From positions 4,955,001 to 5,019,000 of the forward strand of contig NZ_CP013023.1 in the NCBI RefSeq assembly GCF_001421015.2: DNA of 64,000 nt, given 5' to 3'. The notes under the pieces were generated by a model. The model searched no databases. It was not told the DNA's origin and worked only from the letters and a program-made list of their open reading frames with translations. Every line of letters begins with the position of its first letter. Positions within the stretch are counted from its first letter, which is position 1. Position numbers and translations under genes: made by a program. Positions 46,915 to 55,247 of the stretch are shown one piece after another. Origin of the DNA: Paenibacillus bovis (lineage in GTDB: Bacteria; Bacillota; Bacilli; Paenibacillales; Paenibacillaceae).

Positions 46915-47892
46915 ATGAAAGCTTCACATTTTGGCGTATCCATCCTGCTCGTCTGTACGTTGGCTGGATGCAGTCAACCTACTGCTTCACCCACAGGACC
47001 TGCTGTAAATGCAACGTCTGCAGCAGCTGCCAGCACGCTCTCTCTGACAGACTTTGCCAATCGTACTATACCGCTGCAGCATATTCCCCAGCGAATCGTA
47101 GCTCTCAGCAACGGGGATGTCGATATTATCTATGCACTGGGTGGAACGGTCGTGGGACGCCCTACTTCTACAGGCAAGGCACCTGTACCCGCTGCCGAAA
47201 AGGTACAAACTATCGGCTCCACCCATGAGATTGATCTGGAAAAGATCGCTTTCCTGCAGCCGGATGTCGTACTCGGTAACGCACCGCTCAATGAAAAAGA
47301 TATTCCGACGATCGAAAGTATCGGAGCTCAGATGGTACTTAGCTCGGCTAACTCTGTAGCGGATATCCAGCGGCAGATCACCCTGTTTGGACAGATGCTT
47401 CAGCGTGAAGACCGGGCCAGTCAGCTGAACGATGAACTGAAAGAGCATATCCAGAAGCTGTCCACCTCTGCCAAAGCTGCTGCCCATCCACCAAGGGTGC
47501 TGCTCGTCTACGGAGCTCCCGGTACATACATGGCCGCTCTGCCCAATTCGCTCAGCGGCAACATTCTGGAACTGGCCGGTGGCATCAATATCGCTGCCGA
47601 TCTGCCGGGACTTCAAAATTATCCCCAGTATGCCCAGCTCAATACCGAGCGGATTGTGGAAGCCGATCCGGATTATGTACTCATCATGACCCATGGCAGC
47701 GGAGACGAAGTCAAAGCAGGCTTTTTAAAGGAAATGCAGGAGAATCAGGCATGGAGCAGTGTCAGTGCGGTCAAACATGGTCGGGTGGACGTTCTGCCAT
47801 CGGATCTGTTCGGTACCAATCCAGGTACACGGGTTACCGAAGCGCTGGACCTGATGCACGGTCTGCTGTATCCGAATAAGGCTCATGAGTAA
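46915..47892 (+). CDS. Second haem/iron-binding lipoprotein
   Basis: 325 residues from the ATG at 46915 after CAGGGGGA; the upstream ATG has no ribosome site. Lipobox LVCTLAGC (Cys about 19), then a binding-protein fold (RIVALSNGDVDIIYALGG, EIDLEKIAFLQPDVVLGNAP). It is a paralogue of the protein encoded at 39555, with shared VEADPDYVLIMTHGSG-type segments. It overlaps the permease by 8 bases. Confidence 0.9.
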   Translation: MKASHFGVSILLVCTLAGCSQPTASPTGPAVNATSAAAASTLSLTDFANRTIPLQHIPQRIVALSNGDVDIIYALGGTVVGRPTSTGKAPVPAAEKVQTIGSTHEIDLEKIAFLQPDVVLGNAPLNEKDIPTIESIGAQMVLSSANSVADIQRQITLFGQMLQREDRASQLNDELKEHIQKLSTSAKAAAHPPRVLLVYGAPGTYMAALPNSLSGNILELAGGINIAADLPGLQNYPQYAQLNTERIVEADPDYVLIMTHGSGDEVKAGFLKEMQENQAWSSVSAVKHGRVDVLPSDLFGTNPGTRVTEALDLMHGLLYPNKAHE

Positions 47893-49087
47893 GCCGGATC
47901 GTCAGCAGTCTGGACGTATTGGGCGATGGCGGCGTGTATGTTCGAATCTGCGACAACGGGCACGTCTGGACCTGCGACAACGGGCACGTCCAAATCTGCG
48001 ACAACGAGCACGTCCAAATCTGCGACAACGAGCATGTCCAAATCTGCGACAACGAGCATGTCCAAATCTGCGACAACGGGCACGTCCAAATCTGCGACAA
48101 AGAGCATGTCGCAGATGGATACTCGCCATACTGCTTCCATTGCTGCTTGTCCTTGTATCTATCTATGGGATTGTACATGGAGCGGTATCTATTCCTTTAC
48201 AGGAGCTAATGGCAGTCTGGATGTATGGTCAGGAATCGGTATATCGCACGATTGTTATGGATCTGCGCGTACCACGGGTATTGGTTGGACTGTTAGTCGG
48301 TGCCTGTCTCGCTGCATCCGGTGCGCTGCTGCAAGGGGTTATGAAAAATCCGCTGGCTGATCCGGGGATTATCGGGGTCTCGGCAGGCGGCGGACTGGCA
48401 GCGATGATCACGATGGTCATCCTTCCCCAGTTCAGCTATCTGCTGCCGATCACTGCTTTTGCCGGGTCCTTTATTACTGCTATCGTTATCTATGTTATGG
48501 CGTGGGAACGCGGTGCTGCCCCTGTCAAAATTGTGCTGGCAGGCGTAGCTGTTAATGCGCTGCTCGGTGCTTTTACGAACGGAATCATGGTTATTTTCAG
48601 CGACCGGGTTCAGGCGGTGCTGCCATGGCTATCCGGTGGGCTGAATGGCCGCAGCTGGCATCATCTGGAGTTTATGGCGCCGTATGCGATTATCGGGCTA
48701 CTACTCTGCCTGTTCGCGATCCAGCCTGCCAATCTGCTGCTGCTGGGAGACGATTCGGCGCGGCTGCTCGGTCAGCGTGTCGAACTGCAGCGATTCATGA
48801 TTATTATGCTGGCGGCACTACTGGCAGGTACGGCGGTCAGTGTTGCCGGACTCGTCGGATTTGTCGGACTGGTCGTACCACATATGATCCGGCTGCTGAT
48901 CGGGGAAGATTATCGGTTTCTGCTCCCCTTCTCGATGCTGGGCGGCGGGGTACTGGTCGTTTTTGCCGATACGGTTGCCCGCTCCTGGTTCGATCCGATT
49001 GAACTGCCGGTCGGTATTCTGCTGGCTGTACTCGGTGCTCCATTTTTCCTTTATTTATTAAAACGAAAAGGGCCGGTGCTGTCATGA
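47885..49087 (+). CDS. Second FecCD permease with repeat-bearing N-terminus
   Basis: 400 residues. Residues 22-77 are seven copies of an eight-residue cationic repeat (LRQRARPN and variants), followed by a normal FecCD core of about ten helices (RVPRVLVGLLVGACLAASGALL, NPLADPGIIGVSAGGGL, FVGLVVPHMIRLLIG). The other permease in this island lacks the extension. By the positive-inside rule the repeats lie in the cytoplasm. The start ATG overlaps the lipoprotein stop and the end overlaps the ATPase start as ATGA. Confidence 0.9.
   Translation: MSKPDRQQSGRIGRWRRVCSNLRQRARLDLRQRARPNLRQRARPNLRQRACPNLRQRACPNLRQRARPNLRQRACRRWILAILLPLLLVLVSIYGIVHGAVSIPLQELMAVWMYGQESVYRTIVMDLRVPRVLVGLLVGACLAASGALLQGVMKNPLADPGIIGVSAGGGLAAMITMVILPQFSYLLPITAFAGSFITAIVIYVMAWERGAAPVKIVLAGVAVNALLGAFTNGIMVIFSDRVQAVLPWLSGGLNGRSWHHLEFMAPYAIIGLLLCLFAIQPANLLLLGDDSARLLGQRVELQRFMIIMLAALLAGTAVSVAGLVGFVGLVVPHMIRLLIGEDYRFLLPFSMLGGGVLVVFADTVARSWFDPIELPVGILLAVLGAPFFLYLLKRKGPVLS
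47948..48115 (+). repeat. 24-bp in-frame tandem repeat, seven copies
   Basis: Seven contiguous 24-base units begin at 47948 and every 24 bases to 48092, with core CTGCGACAACGGGCACGTCC. Units differ by only a few bases (GGGCACG versus GAGCATG), giving the Arg/Cys choice in the peptide repeat. All three forward frames stay open across the array, producing several long false open frames. Confidence 0.95.
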
Positions 49088-49878
49088 TGAATGCGATTGA
49101 AGCCAGCGGTATCCAGCTGAACCGTGGACACTTCCGGCTGGAAGATATACATATCTCCGTGCCTGCCGGACAGCTTACTGCGATCGTCGGACCAAACGGC
49201 TCCGGCAAATCCACCCTGCTGCGCATTCTGGTTCGTCTGCTGCAGCCGGATCAGGGTCAGGTGAGCGTACATGGCAGACCGGCTGCAGCGTACAGCCTGC
49301 GCGAATGGTCGCATACCATTACCATGCTGCCGCAGTTAAAGGAATCACTGCCACAGCTGACTGTACGCGAACTGGTCGCCTATGGACGCGCGCCCTACAA
49401 AAAAAGATTCCAGCCGCTGCAGGGTGCCGAAGACCGGGCAATTCTGGATCAGGTTATGCAGTGGACAGGCATCTCCATGTATGCCGAGCGCATGTTCCAC
49501 ACGCTGTCCGGTGGCGAGCAGCAGCGGGCGCGGATTGCTATGGCACTCGCCCAGCAGACCGATATTGTGCTGCTCGATGAACCGACTACCTTTCTCGATA
49601 TTGCCCATCAGTTTGAAGTGATGGATATGCTGCACCGGATCAACCGGGAGACCGGACTGACCATTGTGATGGTACTGCATGATCTCCAGCAGGCTGCCGC
49701 TTATTGTGATTACATGATTGCCCTGCGACAGGGCCGACTCGCTGCCTGCGGTCATCCGCTGGAGCTGCTGACCGACGACTTTATCCGCGATATCTATGGA
49801 ATGAATGCCACTATCCAATTTAAAGGGAAGTATCCGGTTATTCTGCCGGAGATCCCTCACCACTCAGGAGGAAACTAA
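49084..49878 (+). CDS. Second haem/iron ABC transporter ATPase
   Basis: 264 residues, FecE type: Walker [10 protein letters not shown], signature [12 protein letters not shown], Walker [16 protein letters not shown] overlap with the permease; the IsdG-type gene starts one base after its stop. Confidence 0.94.
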   Translation: MMNAIEASGIQLNRGHFRLEDIHISVPAGQLTAIVGPNGSGKSTLLRILVRLLQPDQGQVSVHGRPAAAYSLREWSHTITMLPQLKESLPQLTVRELVAYGRAPYKKRFQPLQGAEDRAILDQVMQWTGISMYAERMFHTLSGGEQQRARIAMALAQQTDIVLLDEPTTFLDIAHQFEVMDMLHRINRETGLTIVMVLHDLQQAAAYCDYMIALRQGRLAACGHPLELLTDDFIRDIYGMNATIQFKGKYPVILPEIPHHSGGN

Positions 49879-49879
49879 T

Positions 49880-50215
49880 ATGATTATCGTAACCAACACA
49901 TCCCAGCTTACCAAAGGCAGTGCCCACCTGCTCGTCGAGCGTTTTGACAAAGTCGGCAAAGTGGAATTTATGGAAGGTTTTCTCGGTCTGGAAGTATTGT
50001 TCAACGACAGCAACAAAGAGTATGACGAGGTGACGATCAGCACACGCTGGGAATCCAAGGATCATTTCCAGGGCTGGACACGCAGCGATGCTTTCCGTGA
50101 ATCCCACGCCCACCGCAATATTCCGGATTATATCCTGGATAACAAGATCACTTTTTATGAAGTGAAAATTGTACGCCAGCCGCAGACAGCGCCGGAAGAT
50201 CAGGCAGCGGTATAA
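49880..50215 (+). CDS. isdG: Haem-degrading monooxygenase, IsdG family
   Basis: 111 residues from the ATG at 49880 after CAGGAGGAAACTAAT. The IsdG catalytic set is present at the expected spacing: Asn6 (MIIVTN), Trp66 (HFQGW) and His76 (RESHAH). It opens haem to release iron in the cytoplasm and is last in the transporter operon, which strongly supports haem as the cargo. Terminator 36 bases downstream. Confidence 0.94.
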   Translation: MIIVTNTSQLTKGSAHLLVERFDKVGKVEFMEGFLGLEVLFNDSNKEYDEVTISTRWESKDHFQGWTRSDAFRESHAHRNIPDYILDNKITFYEVKIVRQPQTAPEDQAAV

Positions 50216-50251
50216 GCAGCGGATTGAATAGCAGTATGTATACAGGTAACA

Positions 50252-50300
50252 AAAAGCGAAGGCACTCTACCGCCGAGGTAAAGTCCTTCGCTTTTACTTT
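50252..50300 (+). terminator. Terminator after isdG
   Basis: AAAAGCGAAGGCACTCTACC pairs with GGTAAAGTCCTTCGCTTTT, followed by T-rich sequence. Confidence 0.88.
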
Positions 50301-50368
50301 TATATTTTATCCTTATACAGATAACCATGATGCACCGACATCTGTAGATACAATATACATAACGATAG

Positions 50369-51460
50369 TTATGCCGACGCCTGGCGAACCGATGCTATCA
50401 GCTCCAAATACTGGGTATCACCCAGTCCGTAATGACTGAACAGAGAAAATAACTGTGGCAGCAGCTGTTCGGCAGAATCTCCAGGATGACTGCGAATAAA
50501 TGCCGCTATTTCATTGTCAGGCTGCTGCAGATTGAGATACAGCCGGACTCCCTGATACATGACAGGCAGCAGTGGTTCCTGTGGCATCTGCTGATTCAGC
50601 AGTACCTGACGATAGATCCCGGCAAATGAACCCAGCTGGATAGCTGTCTGCTGCACCTCATACGTCTGCTCCTGCACCACATTGACATAGATCGTGCCCT
50701 GGTAATATTTTTGCTCCAGATAAGCCAGCAGGGTCAATAGATTGATCTGACAGAACATATCGTCGCCAAACCAGAGCACGATACAGCGATATTCCTTTTC
50801 CATCAGAGGCTGCAGCGGTTGGATCACAATCTGTTCATACTGCTCCAGTGAGCTGCCATGCCCCTGCGCCCGTACTCTGCAGAACGGATCGCCAAAGATC
50901 TCTTCGGTAGTCTCGTGTACACACATTGCTTCATTAAAAGGAACATAATCGCTTCGGCCCATCCACTGATTCTGTCTGAATTTCTCAAACATCATCTGCC
51001 CGTTCAGCACATTCAGAATCTCATGCTCGTACAATTCCTCGACCTGACGCTGCAACTGTTCAATACCTTGTTTGCCGGAAATATCCATCGTTAATTCCCT
51101 CCCGTATGAATCAATCGTTAATTTGATATAGGATTGTATCGGCTGAGGATGCTGCCGAAACGCATGAGGTGTGACCCCGAGTACATCCTTGAATGATCTG
51201 GAAAATGCCTCCTGCGAGGAATATCCATGCTCTACTGCAATATCGATAATCCGCTGCTGCGTCTCTGCCAGCCGGATGCTGGACAGAAAAACCCGGCGCA
51301 GCTGAATATACTTTTTCATGCTGATGCCTGTATGATGCCGGAACAGAAAGGAACAATAGTACGGCGAATATCCTACACTCTGCCCCAGCTCCGCCAGCGA
51401 AAATTCCTCCAGCAGATGATCTTCCAGCCAGTCGATCATGTGCTGAACCTGCTCACTCAT
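50369..51460 (-). CDS. AraC-family transcriptional regulator
   Basis: 363 residues from the ATG at 51460, 7 bases after AAAGGAGG. The AraC double helix-turn-helix is N-terminal (FSLAELGQSVGYSPYYCSFLF and IIDIAVEHGYSSQEAFSRSF); the C-terminal 230 residues form an effector-type domain resembling GyrI-like ligand-binding proteins. Targets unknown; it may serve the haem island or act elsewhere. Confidence 0.9.
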   Translation of the reverse strand: MSEQVQHMIDWLEDHLLEEFSLAELGQSVGYSPYYCSFLFRHHTGISMKKYIQLRRVFLSSIRLAETQQRIIDIAVEHGYSSQEAFSRSFKDVLGVTPHAFRQHPQPIQSYIKLTIDSYGRELTMDISGKQGIEQLQRQVEELYEHEILNVLNGQMMFEKFRQNQWMGRSDYVPFNEAMCVHETTEEIFGDPFCRVRAQGHGSSLEQYEQIVIQPLQPLMEKEYRCIVLWFGDDMFCQINLLTLLAYLEQKYYQGTIYVNVVQEQTYEVQQTAIQLGSFAGIYRQVLLNQQMPQEPLLPVMYQGVRLYLNLQQPDNEIAAFIRSHPGDSAEQLLPQLFSLFSHYGLGDTQYLELIASVRQASA

Positions 51461-51480
51461 GCTGCTGCCTCCTTTGCCCA

Positions 51481-51507
51481 TGTTCTTCTTGTTCTTCTTG
51501 TTCTTCT
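51481..51507. repeat. 9-bp triplet repeat in the AraC leader
   Basis: Three perfect copies of TGTTCTTCT lie between a TATAAT-like -10 (in the palindrome TTCTTTATAATAAAGAA) and the ribosome site of the AraC gene, so they would be in its 5' leader. Confidence 0.8.
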
Positions 51508-52184
51508 TTATTATAAAGAATGCACTGCTCTACATTTGATTTGAATTGTGCTTCTATGCGATATGCCGTTTTTTGCTGTGCAATCCAGCCGAAGAAAAAC
51601 AACCAATGCCGATTGATCGCTCACTTGTATCTATGATCCTTTTTCCAGAAGTGTACTACTTGTCCTTGTCGCCATACTTGCGCCCTGTTCATGAAGCACC
51701 GGATCAGCGATGATAATAAAGCGTCCACTACGAATGGCTTACCCTTCAGGCTGCGGATCTCCAAGATCCGGCGGTGCCGCATACAATGTATGACGGTATG
51801 TCGTAATGTGCATTCGTCTGTACGCCCTATGAAATAGAAGATCGGGTTCGAATCCCACTCACCTTTCACGTGAGCGCAGGTAGCGCACTCCACTGTTAAT
51901 GGAGCTTTATTAAAATCAAATCTTTGCAGCAGGAAGTTCTCTGGGTACCGCCAGCACGGGGTACCACGCAGCAGCGTACTTTGCAGCCAGCGGATTCGGC
52001 AGTTATCGTGTTCGGGCAGATCGTAAGGAAAGGCAGACCAGCAGAATCAGGCGAGTCACACAGCCGGATTCATGCCGTTCTCCCTATTTGGCGCTTTGGT
52101 TCGGCAGATGCTGTCTCAAGCTCAGGCTCCGTATGTGATGCGAGAGAACTTCCCGCACAAAGACAAACTCAGGAGGAAACACCC
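51508..52184. other. Non-coding 0.68-kb stretch with tRNA-like arms
   Basis: No convincing gene. It holds a T-arm-like GGGTTCGAATCCC (51844-51856), an anticodon-arm-like hairpin CTCCA-CTGTTAA-TGGAG (51888-51904, anticodon GTT), a D-arm-like GCGC-AGGTA-GCGC just before it, another 5-bp/7-base hairpin with CTCCAAG loop (51754-51770), and a perfect 11-bp long-range pair GGAAGTTCTCT (51932) with AGAGAACTTCC (52143) whose right arm ends 18 bases before the slipin ribosome site. It does not fold into a normal tRNA. It may be a decayed tRNA cluster or a structured leader RNA. Confidence 0.5.
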
Positions 52185-53372
52185 ATGACTATGATCCAAC
52201 CACAACCTTTACATAAAATACATATTGCCGCCGACGAGCGCGGACTGCTGTTCGAGCAAGGCAGTTACATCAAAACACTGAAGCCTGGCAGCTATCGCTT
52301 TCTCAATCTATCCGGTCAGACCACGATTCGGCGCTGCAAGCTTAGTGAGCCGCTTCAGTTCACGCCAACCGATTGGAATCCTACCCATACCCAGGACGAA
52401 GCTGTTCATATCCGGCTCTATCAACACGATGCCGAATTGATGCGTGAACTGACTGTCGTCGAAGTCAGTGACCATGAATATGTGATCCATCTGGTCAATG
52501 GCAAATATAATGCGCTGCTGACAGCCGGTACGTATGTATACTGGAATGTACTGCAGGAGCACCAGTTTATCCATGCGGATATCCGTCAGCCTGTTGTAGG
52601 ACCGGAGATCAGCCGCAGTATTCTGGCGAAACTGCATTCGCATCTGTATGTCGTCGATATTGCCAGCCATGAGACCGGTCTGTTGTACTTTGACAATCAG
52701 CTGCAGCAGCTGCTGCCACCGGGCCGTACCTTCTACTGGCGCGGTCCGGTTAATGTCACGGTCAAAAAGATCGATCTGCGCCGGCAGCAGCTGGATATGA
52801 CCGGTCAGGAGATTCTGACCGAAGACAAAGTCACGCTGCGGTTAAACTTTGTCTGTCAGTACAAAGTAACCGATCCGCTTCAGGCAGCAGAGATCAAGAA
52901 TTTTGACGAGCAGGTCTACATCCAATTGCAGCTGCTACTGCGCGAATATGTCGGCACGCTCAAGCTGGATGATCTGCTGCGCATGAAGCAGGAGATCGGT
53001 GACTTTGTTTTGAGCCGCCTGCAGACGCAGAGTGAGGAATATGGTGTGCAGTTCCTGTCCGCCGGTCTCAAGGATGTTATTCTGCCTGGCGATATCCGTA
53101 CCATCCTGAACACTGTACTGCTCGCCGAGAAAAAAGCGCAGGCCAATATGATTACCCGCCGCGAAGAGACGGCCTCCACCCGCAGCCTGCTCAATACCGC
53201 CAAGCTGATGGATGAGAATGCTACGCTTTACCGGCTCAAGGAACTGGAGTTCCTGGAGAAAATCTGCGAGAAAATCGGCACCATTTCCCTGACCGGCGGC
53301 GGCAATCTGCTGGAACAGATGAATGCGCTGATGGGCATGAAAGAGACAGCTGCTGCACGCGATGCCGGCTAA
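52185..53372 (+). CDS. Slipin / SPFH (Band 7) domain protein
   Basis: 395 residues from the ATG at 52185 after AGGAGGAAACACCC; the frame is open for 87 codons upstream but without a ribosome site. Residues 30-190 are a repeated beta-rich module (GLLFEQGSYIKTLKPGSYRF; GLLYFDNQLQQLLPPGRTFY), then a Band 7 domain (LTEDKVTLRLNFVCQYKVTD) and a coiled coil (LRMKQEIGDFVLSRLQTQSEEYG). Unlike stomatin-type slipins it has no N-terminal membrane helix. Slipins scaffold membrane complexes and, in some bacteria, accompany RNA-repair genes; no rtcB is in this window. Confidence 0.85.
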   Translation: MTMIQPQPLHKIHIAADERGLLFEQGSYIKTLKPGSYRFLNLSGQTTIRRCKLSEPLQFTPTDWNPTHTQDEAVHIRLYQHDAELMRELTVVEVSDHEYVIHLVNGKYNALLTAGTYVYWNVLQEHQFIHADIRQPVVGPEISRSILAKLHSHLYVVDIASHETGLLYFDNQLQQLLPPGRTFYWRGPVNVTVKKIDLRRQQLDMTGQEILTEDKVTLRLNFVCQYKVTDPLQAAEIKNFDEQVYIQLQLLLREYVGTLKLDDLLRMKQEIGDFVLSRLQTQSEEYGVQFLSAGLKDVILPGDIRTILNTVLLAEKKAQANMITRREETASTRSLLNTAKLMDENATLYRLKELEFLEKICEKIGTISLTGGGNLLEQMNALMGMKETAAARDAG

Positions 53373-53390
53373 TTCTATATGTGATCTACC

Positions 53391-53436
53391 AAAAAGACGA
53401 TTCTGCCTGTTTATCGATCAGGCAAAATCGTCTTTT
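53391..53436 (+). terminator. Terminator after slipin gene
   Basis: GACGATTCTGCCTG pairs with CAGGCAAAATCGTC, followed by TTTT. Confidence 0.88.
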
Positions 53437-53639
53437 CATTTGACCGGATCAATCTTCATCGTTTTCTCATGTGCCAACCTTTTCCTCTTTGGGTTACAAT
53501 AGTATAGAAGAGATCTGCCATATGTATTCGGCAGTCTTACAGGATGGTTCTTACTCATGATGCGATAATATCCGGCTGCAGCAGGCTATGTATCTGCATT
53601 TTGCATAATCACAATTTGATATACGGAGGTCTATCTATT

Positions 53640-54788
53640 ATGAAAATTATTTCGATTGAACCTACACCCAGTCCGAACACGATGATGCTGCGTCTGGACG
53701 AAGAGCTGCCTCAGGGTATCCGCAAAACCTATACGCTGGATAATGAGCGTTCGGCTCCTTCCTTTATTCGTGAGATGCTTCATATTAATGGTGTTAAAAG
53801 TGTATTCCATACGGCCGACTTTGTCGCTCTGGATCGTCGTGCCAGTGCCGATTGGTCAGCTATTCTGAACGAAGTGCAGGATAAGCTCGGTCAGCAAGGT
53901 ATCGAGAACAAGCTGGAAGTGCCGGAAGATCTGTCAGGAGATCATTTTGGGGAAGCGAATGTATTCGTCCAGTTCTTCCGCGGTATCCCGATGCAGATCC
54001 GGGTCAAAGCCGGTACCAAAGAAGAACGCATCTCTCTCGCCGAACGATTCGTGCAGGCAGTAACCGAAGTTGCCAGCGCCACCCTTATCAAGGAGCGCAA
54101 GCTGACCGATTATGGCGTACGCTACGGGGAACTGCCGGATATTGCCCGCGAAGTAGAGCAGGAACTGGAAGCCGCTTTCCCACAGGAACGTCTGCGTAAA
54201 ATTATCGATCAGGCTATCTCCCATGGTGCCAGCAATGAAGAATTCGTCGAACAGCGCCGCGGCATGACGCTAGAGGAGATTACCGAATCCATGAACAGTG
54301 AAGATTGGCGTGTACGTTATGCCGGCTTTGACGTACTGGAACCAACAGAGGATAGTCTGCCGCTGATCGAAAAGGCATTGTCGGATGAGAAAATGCAAAT
54401 CCGTCGCCTTGCTGTTGTATATCTCGGCGATCTGAAAACGCCAGCAGCGATGGAGCTGCTCTACCGCGCACTGGAAGACAAATCGGCTGCGGTTCGTCGT
54501 ACAGCCGGCGACACCCTGTCCGATATCGGTGATCCGGCAGCAACACCAGCCATGCTGAAAACCCTGCAGGACAGCAGCAAACTGGTACGCTGGCGGGCTG
54601 CCCGCTTCCTGTACGAAGTCGGTACCGAAGAAGCACGAGAGGCGCTGGAGACTGCAGTCGAAGATCCGGAATTCGAAGTCAGCCTGCAAGCGCGCATGGC
54701 GCTCGAACGCATTGAATCCGGGGAAGAAGCCGCTGGTACCATCTGGCAGCAAATGGCGAAGAGTCGTCAGCAAAACGCTTCCAGCTAA
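53640..54788 (+). CDS. cvfC: Conserved virulence factor C-like protein
   Basis: 382 residues from the ATG at 53640 after GGAGGTCTATCTATT. Residues 1-90 are a NifU N-terminal-like (Nfu) domain (IEPTPSPNTMMLRLDEELP), without the CxxC cluster site; residues 215-375 are HEAT-like repeats (EDWRVRYAGFDVLEP, KMQIRRLAVVYLGDLK, SAAVRRTAGDTLSDIGD). This domain pair is that of CvfC, needed for full virulence in S. aureus; the molecular role is unsettled. Confidence 0.88.
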   Translation: MKIISIEPTPSPNTMMLRLDEELPQGIRKTYTLDNERSAPSFIREMLHINGVKSVFHTADFVALDRRASADWSAILNEVQDKLGQQGIENKLEVPEDLSGDHFGEANVFVQFFRGIPMQIRVKAGTKEERISLAERFVQAVTEVASATLIKERKLTDYGVRYGELPDIAREVEQELEAAFPQERLRKIIDQAISHGASNEEFVEQRRGMTLEEITESMNSEDWRVRYAGFDVLEPTEDSLPLIEKALSDEKMQIRRLAVVYLGDLKTPAAMELLYRALEDKSAAVRRTAGDTLSDIGDPAATPAMLKTLQDSSKLVRWRAARFLYEVGTEEAREALETAVEDPEFEVSLQARMALERIESGEEAAGTIWQQMAKSRQQNASS

Positions 54789-54944
54789 TCGACTTTATAT
54801 TCATTCTGTACAAAATCATTGCCAAATGTCTGCTAAGCACGTATACTGTAACACGTCCATGTCAGCTAAACCACTTAGACAACACAGGTTGTACGCAACA
54901 GGCTGATATGAACCTATAACTGAATAATATGCCTCATCACACAT

Positions 54945-55100
54945 AACCGATGAGGTAGAGGTCGCAGCATGAATCAGTACAACCGGAGCAGGCGTAGAGC
55001 CGCCGCGAATCCCGGTTGAAAAGGTCCTGCTGCCGAAGTGCAGATTCCGCTCTGGGAATCCTGTGCTGGGGCTGTACCCGAAAGGGACAGAACTGTCACA
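54945..55100 (+). promoter_or_regulatory. Lysine riboswitch (L box)
   Basis: The conserved blocks of the lysine aptamer appear in order: GATGAGGTAGAGGTCGC, ATGAATCAGTACAACC, GGAGCAGGCGTAGAGCCGCC, GCCGAAGTG, TGCTGGGGCTGT, CCGAAAGGG and ACTGTCAC. A 7-bp alternative pair CCTCATC/GATGAGG overlaps its 5' side. With the terminator at 55169 it should switch off the downstream permease when lysine is plentiful. Confidence 0.93.
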
Positions 55101-55168
55101 ATGAAAAAATCCAAGCATTTCATTGTGTTGAGCTATCTTAAAGGGAAAGTATGGTGCGGAATCTATAG

Positions 55169-55203
55169 AAATAGACCCGGCCTGGCCGCGGTCTATTTTT
55201 TTG
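55169..55203 (+). terminator. Riboswitch expression-platform terminator
   Basis: AATAGACCCGGCC pairs with GGCCGCGGTCTATT and is followed by seven T, 45 bases before the permease start. A second hairpin CAATGAAA/TTTCATTG (55098-55126) lies between it and the aptamer. Confidence 0.9.
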
Positions 55204-55247
55204 GCATTCTTTCCCTGGACGATTATGAAGGAGTGTACACAAGCATC

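Noticed and set aside
47948..48115. CRISPR array
   Set aside because: Units are directly adjacent without variable spacers and are in frame within a permease gene.
47883..48360. Several open frames over the 24-bp repeat, rich in Arg, Asp/Val or Ser/Thr
   Set aside because: They arise because the 24-base unit has no stop in any forward or most reverse frames; only the permease frame joins to a real domain.
51621..51893. A 90-codon minus-strand frame in the tRNA-like stretch
   Set aside because: Cys/His-rich reading without a ribosome site; overlaps the tRNA-like arms and has no recognisable domain.
51924..52184. Extension of the slipin protein by 87 codons
   Set aside because: The frame is open, but there is no ribosome site upstream, the extension shows no domain, and AGGAGG stands right before the ATG at 52185.
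55038..55247. An N-terminal extension of LysP of 70 residues
   Set aside because: This reading is the lysine riboswitch and its terminator; the permease begins at 55248.
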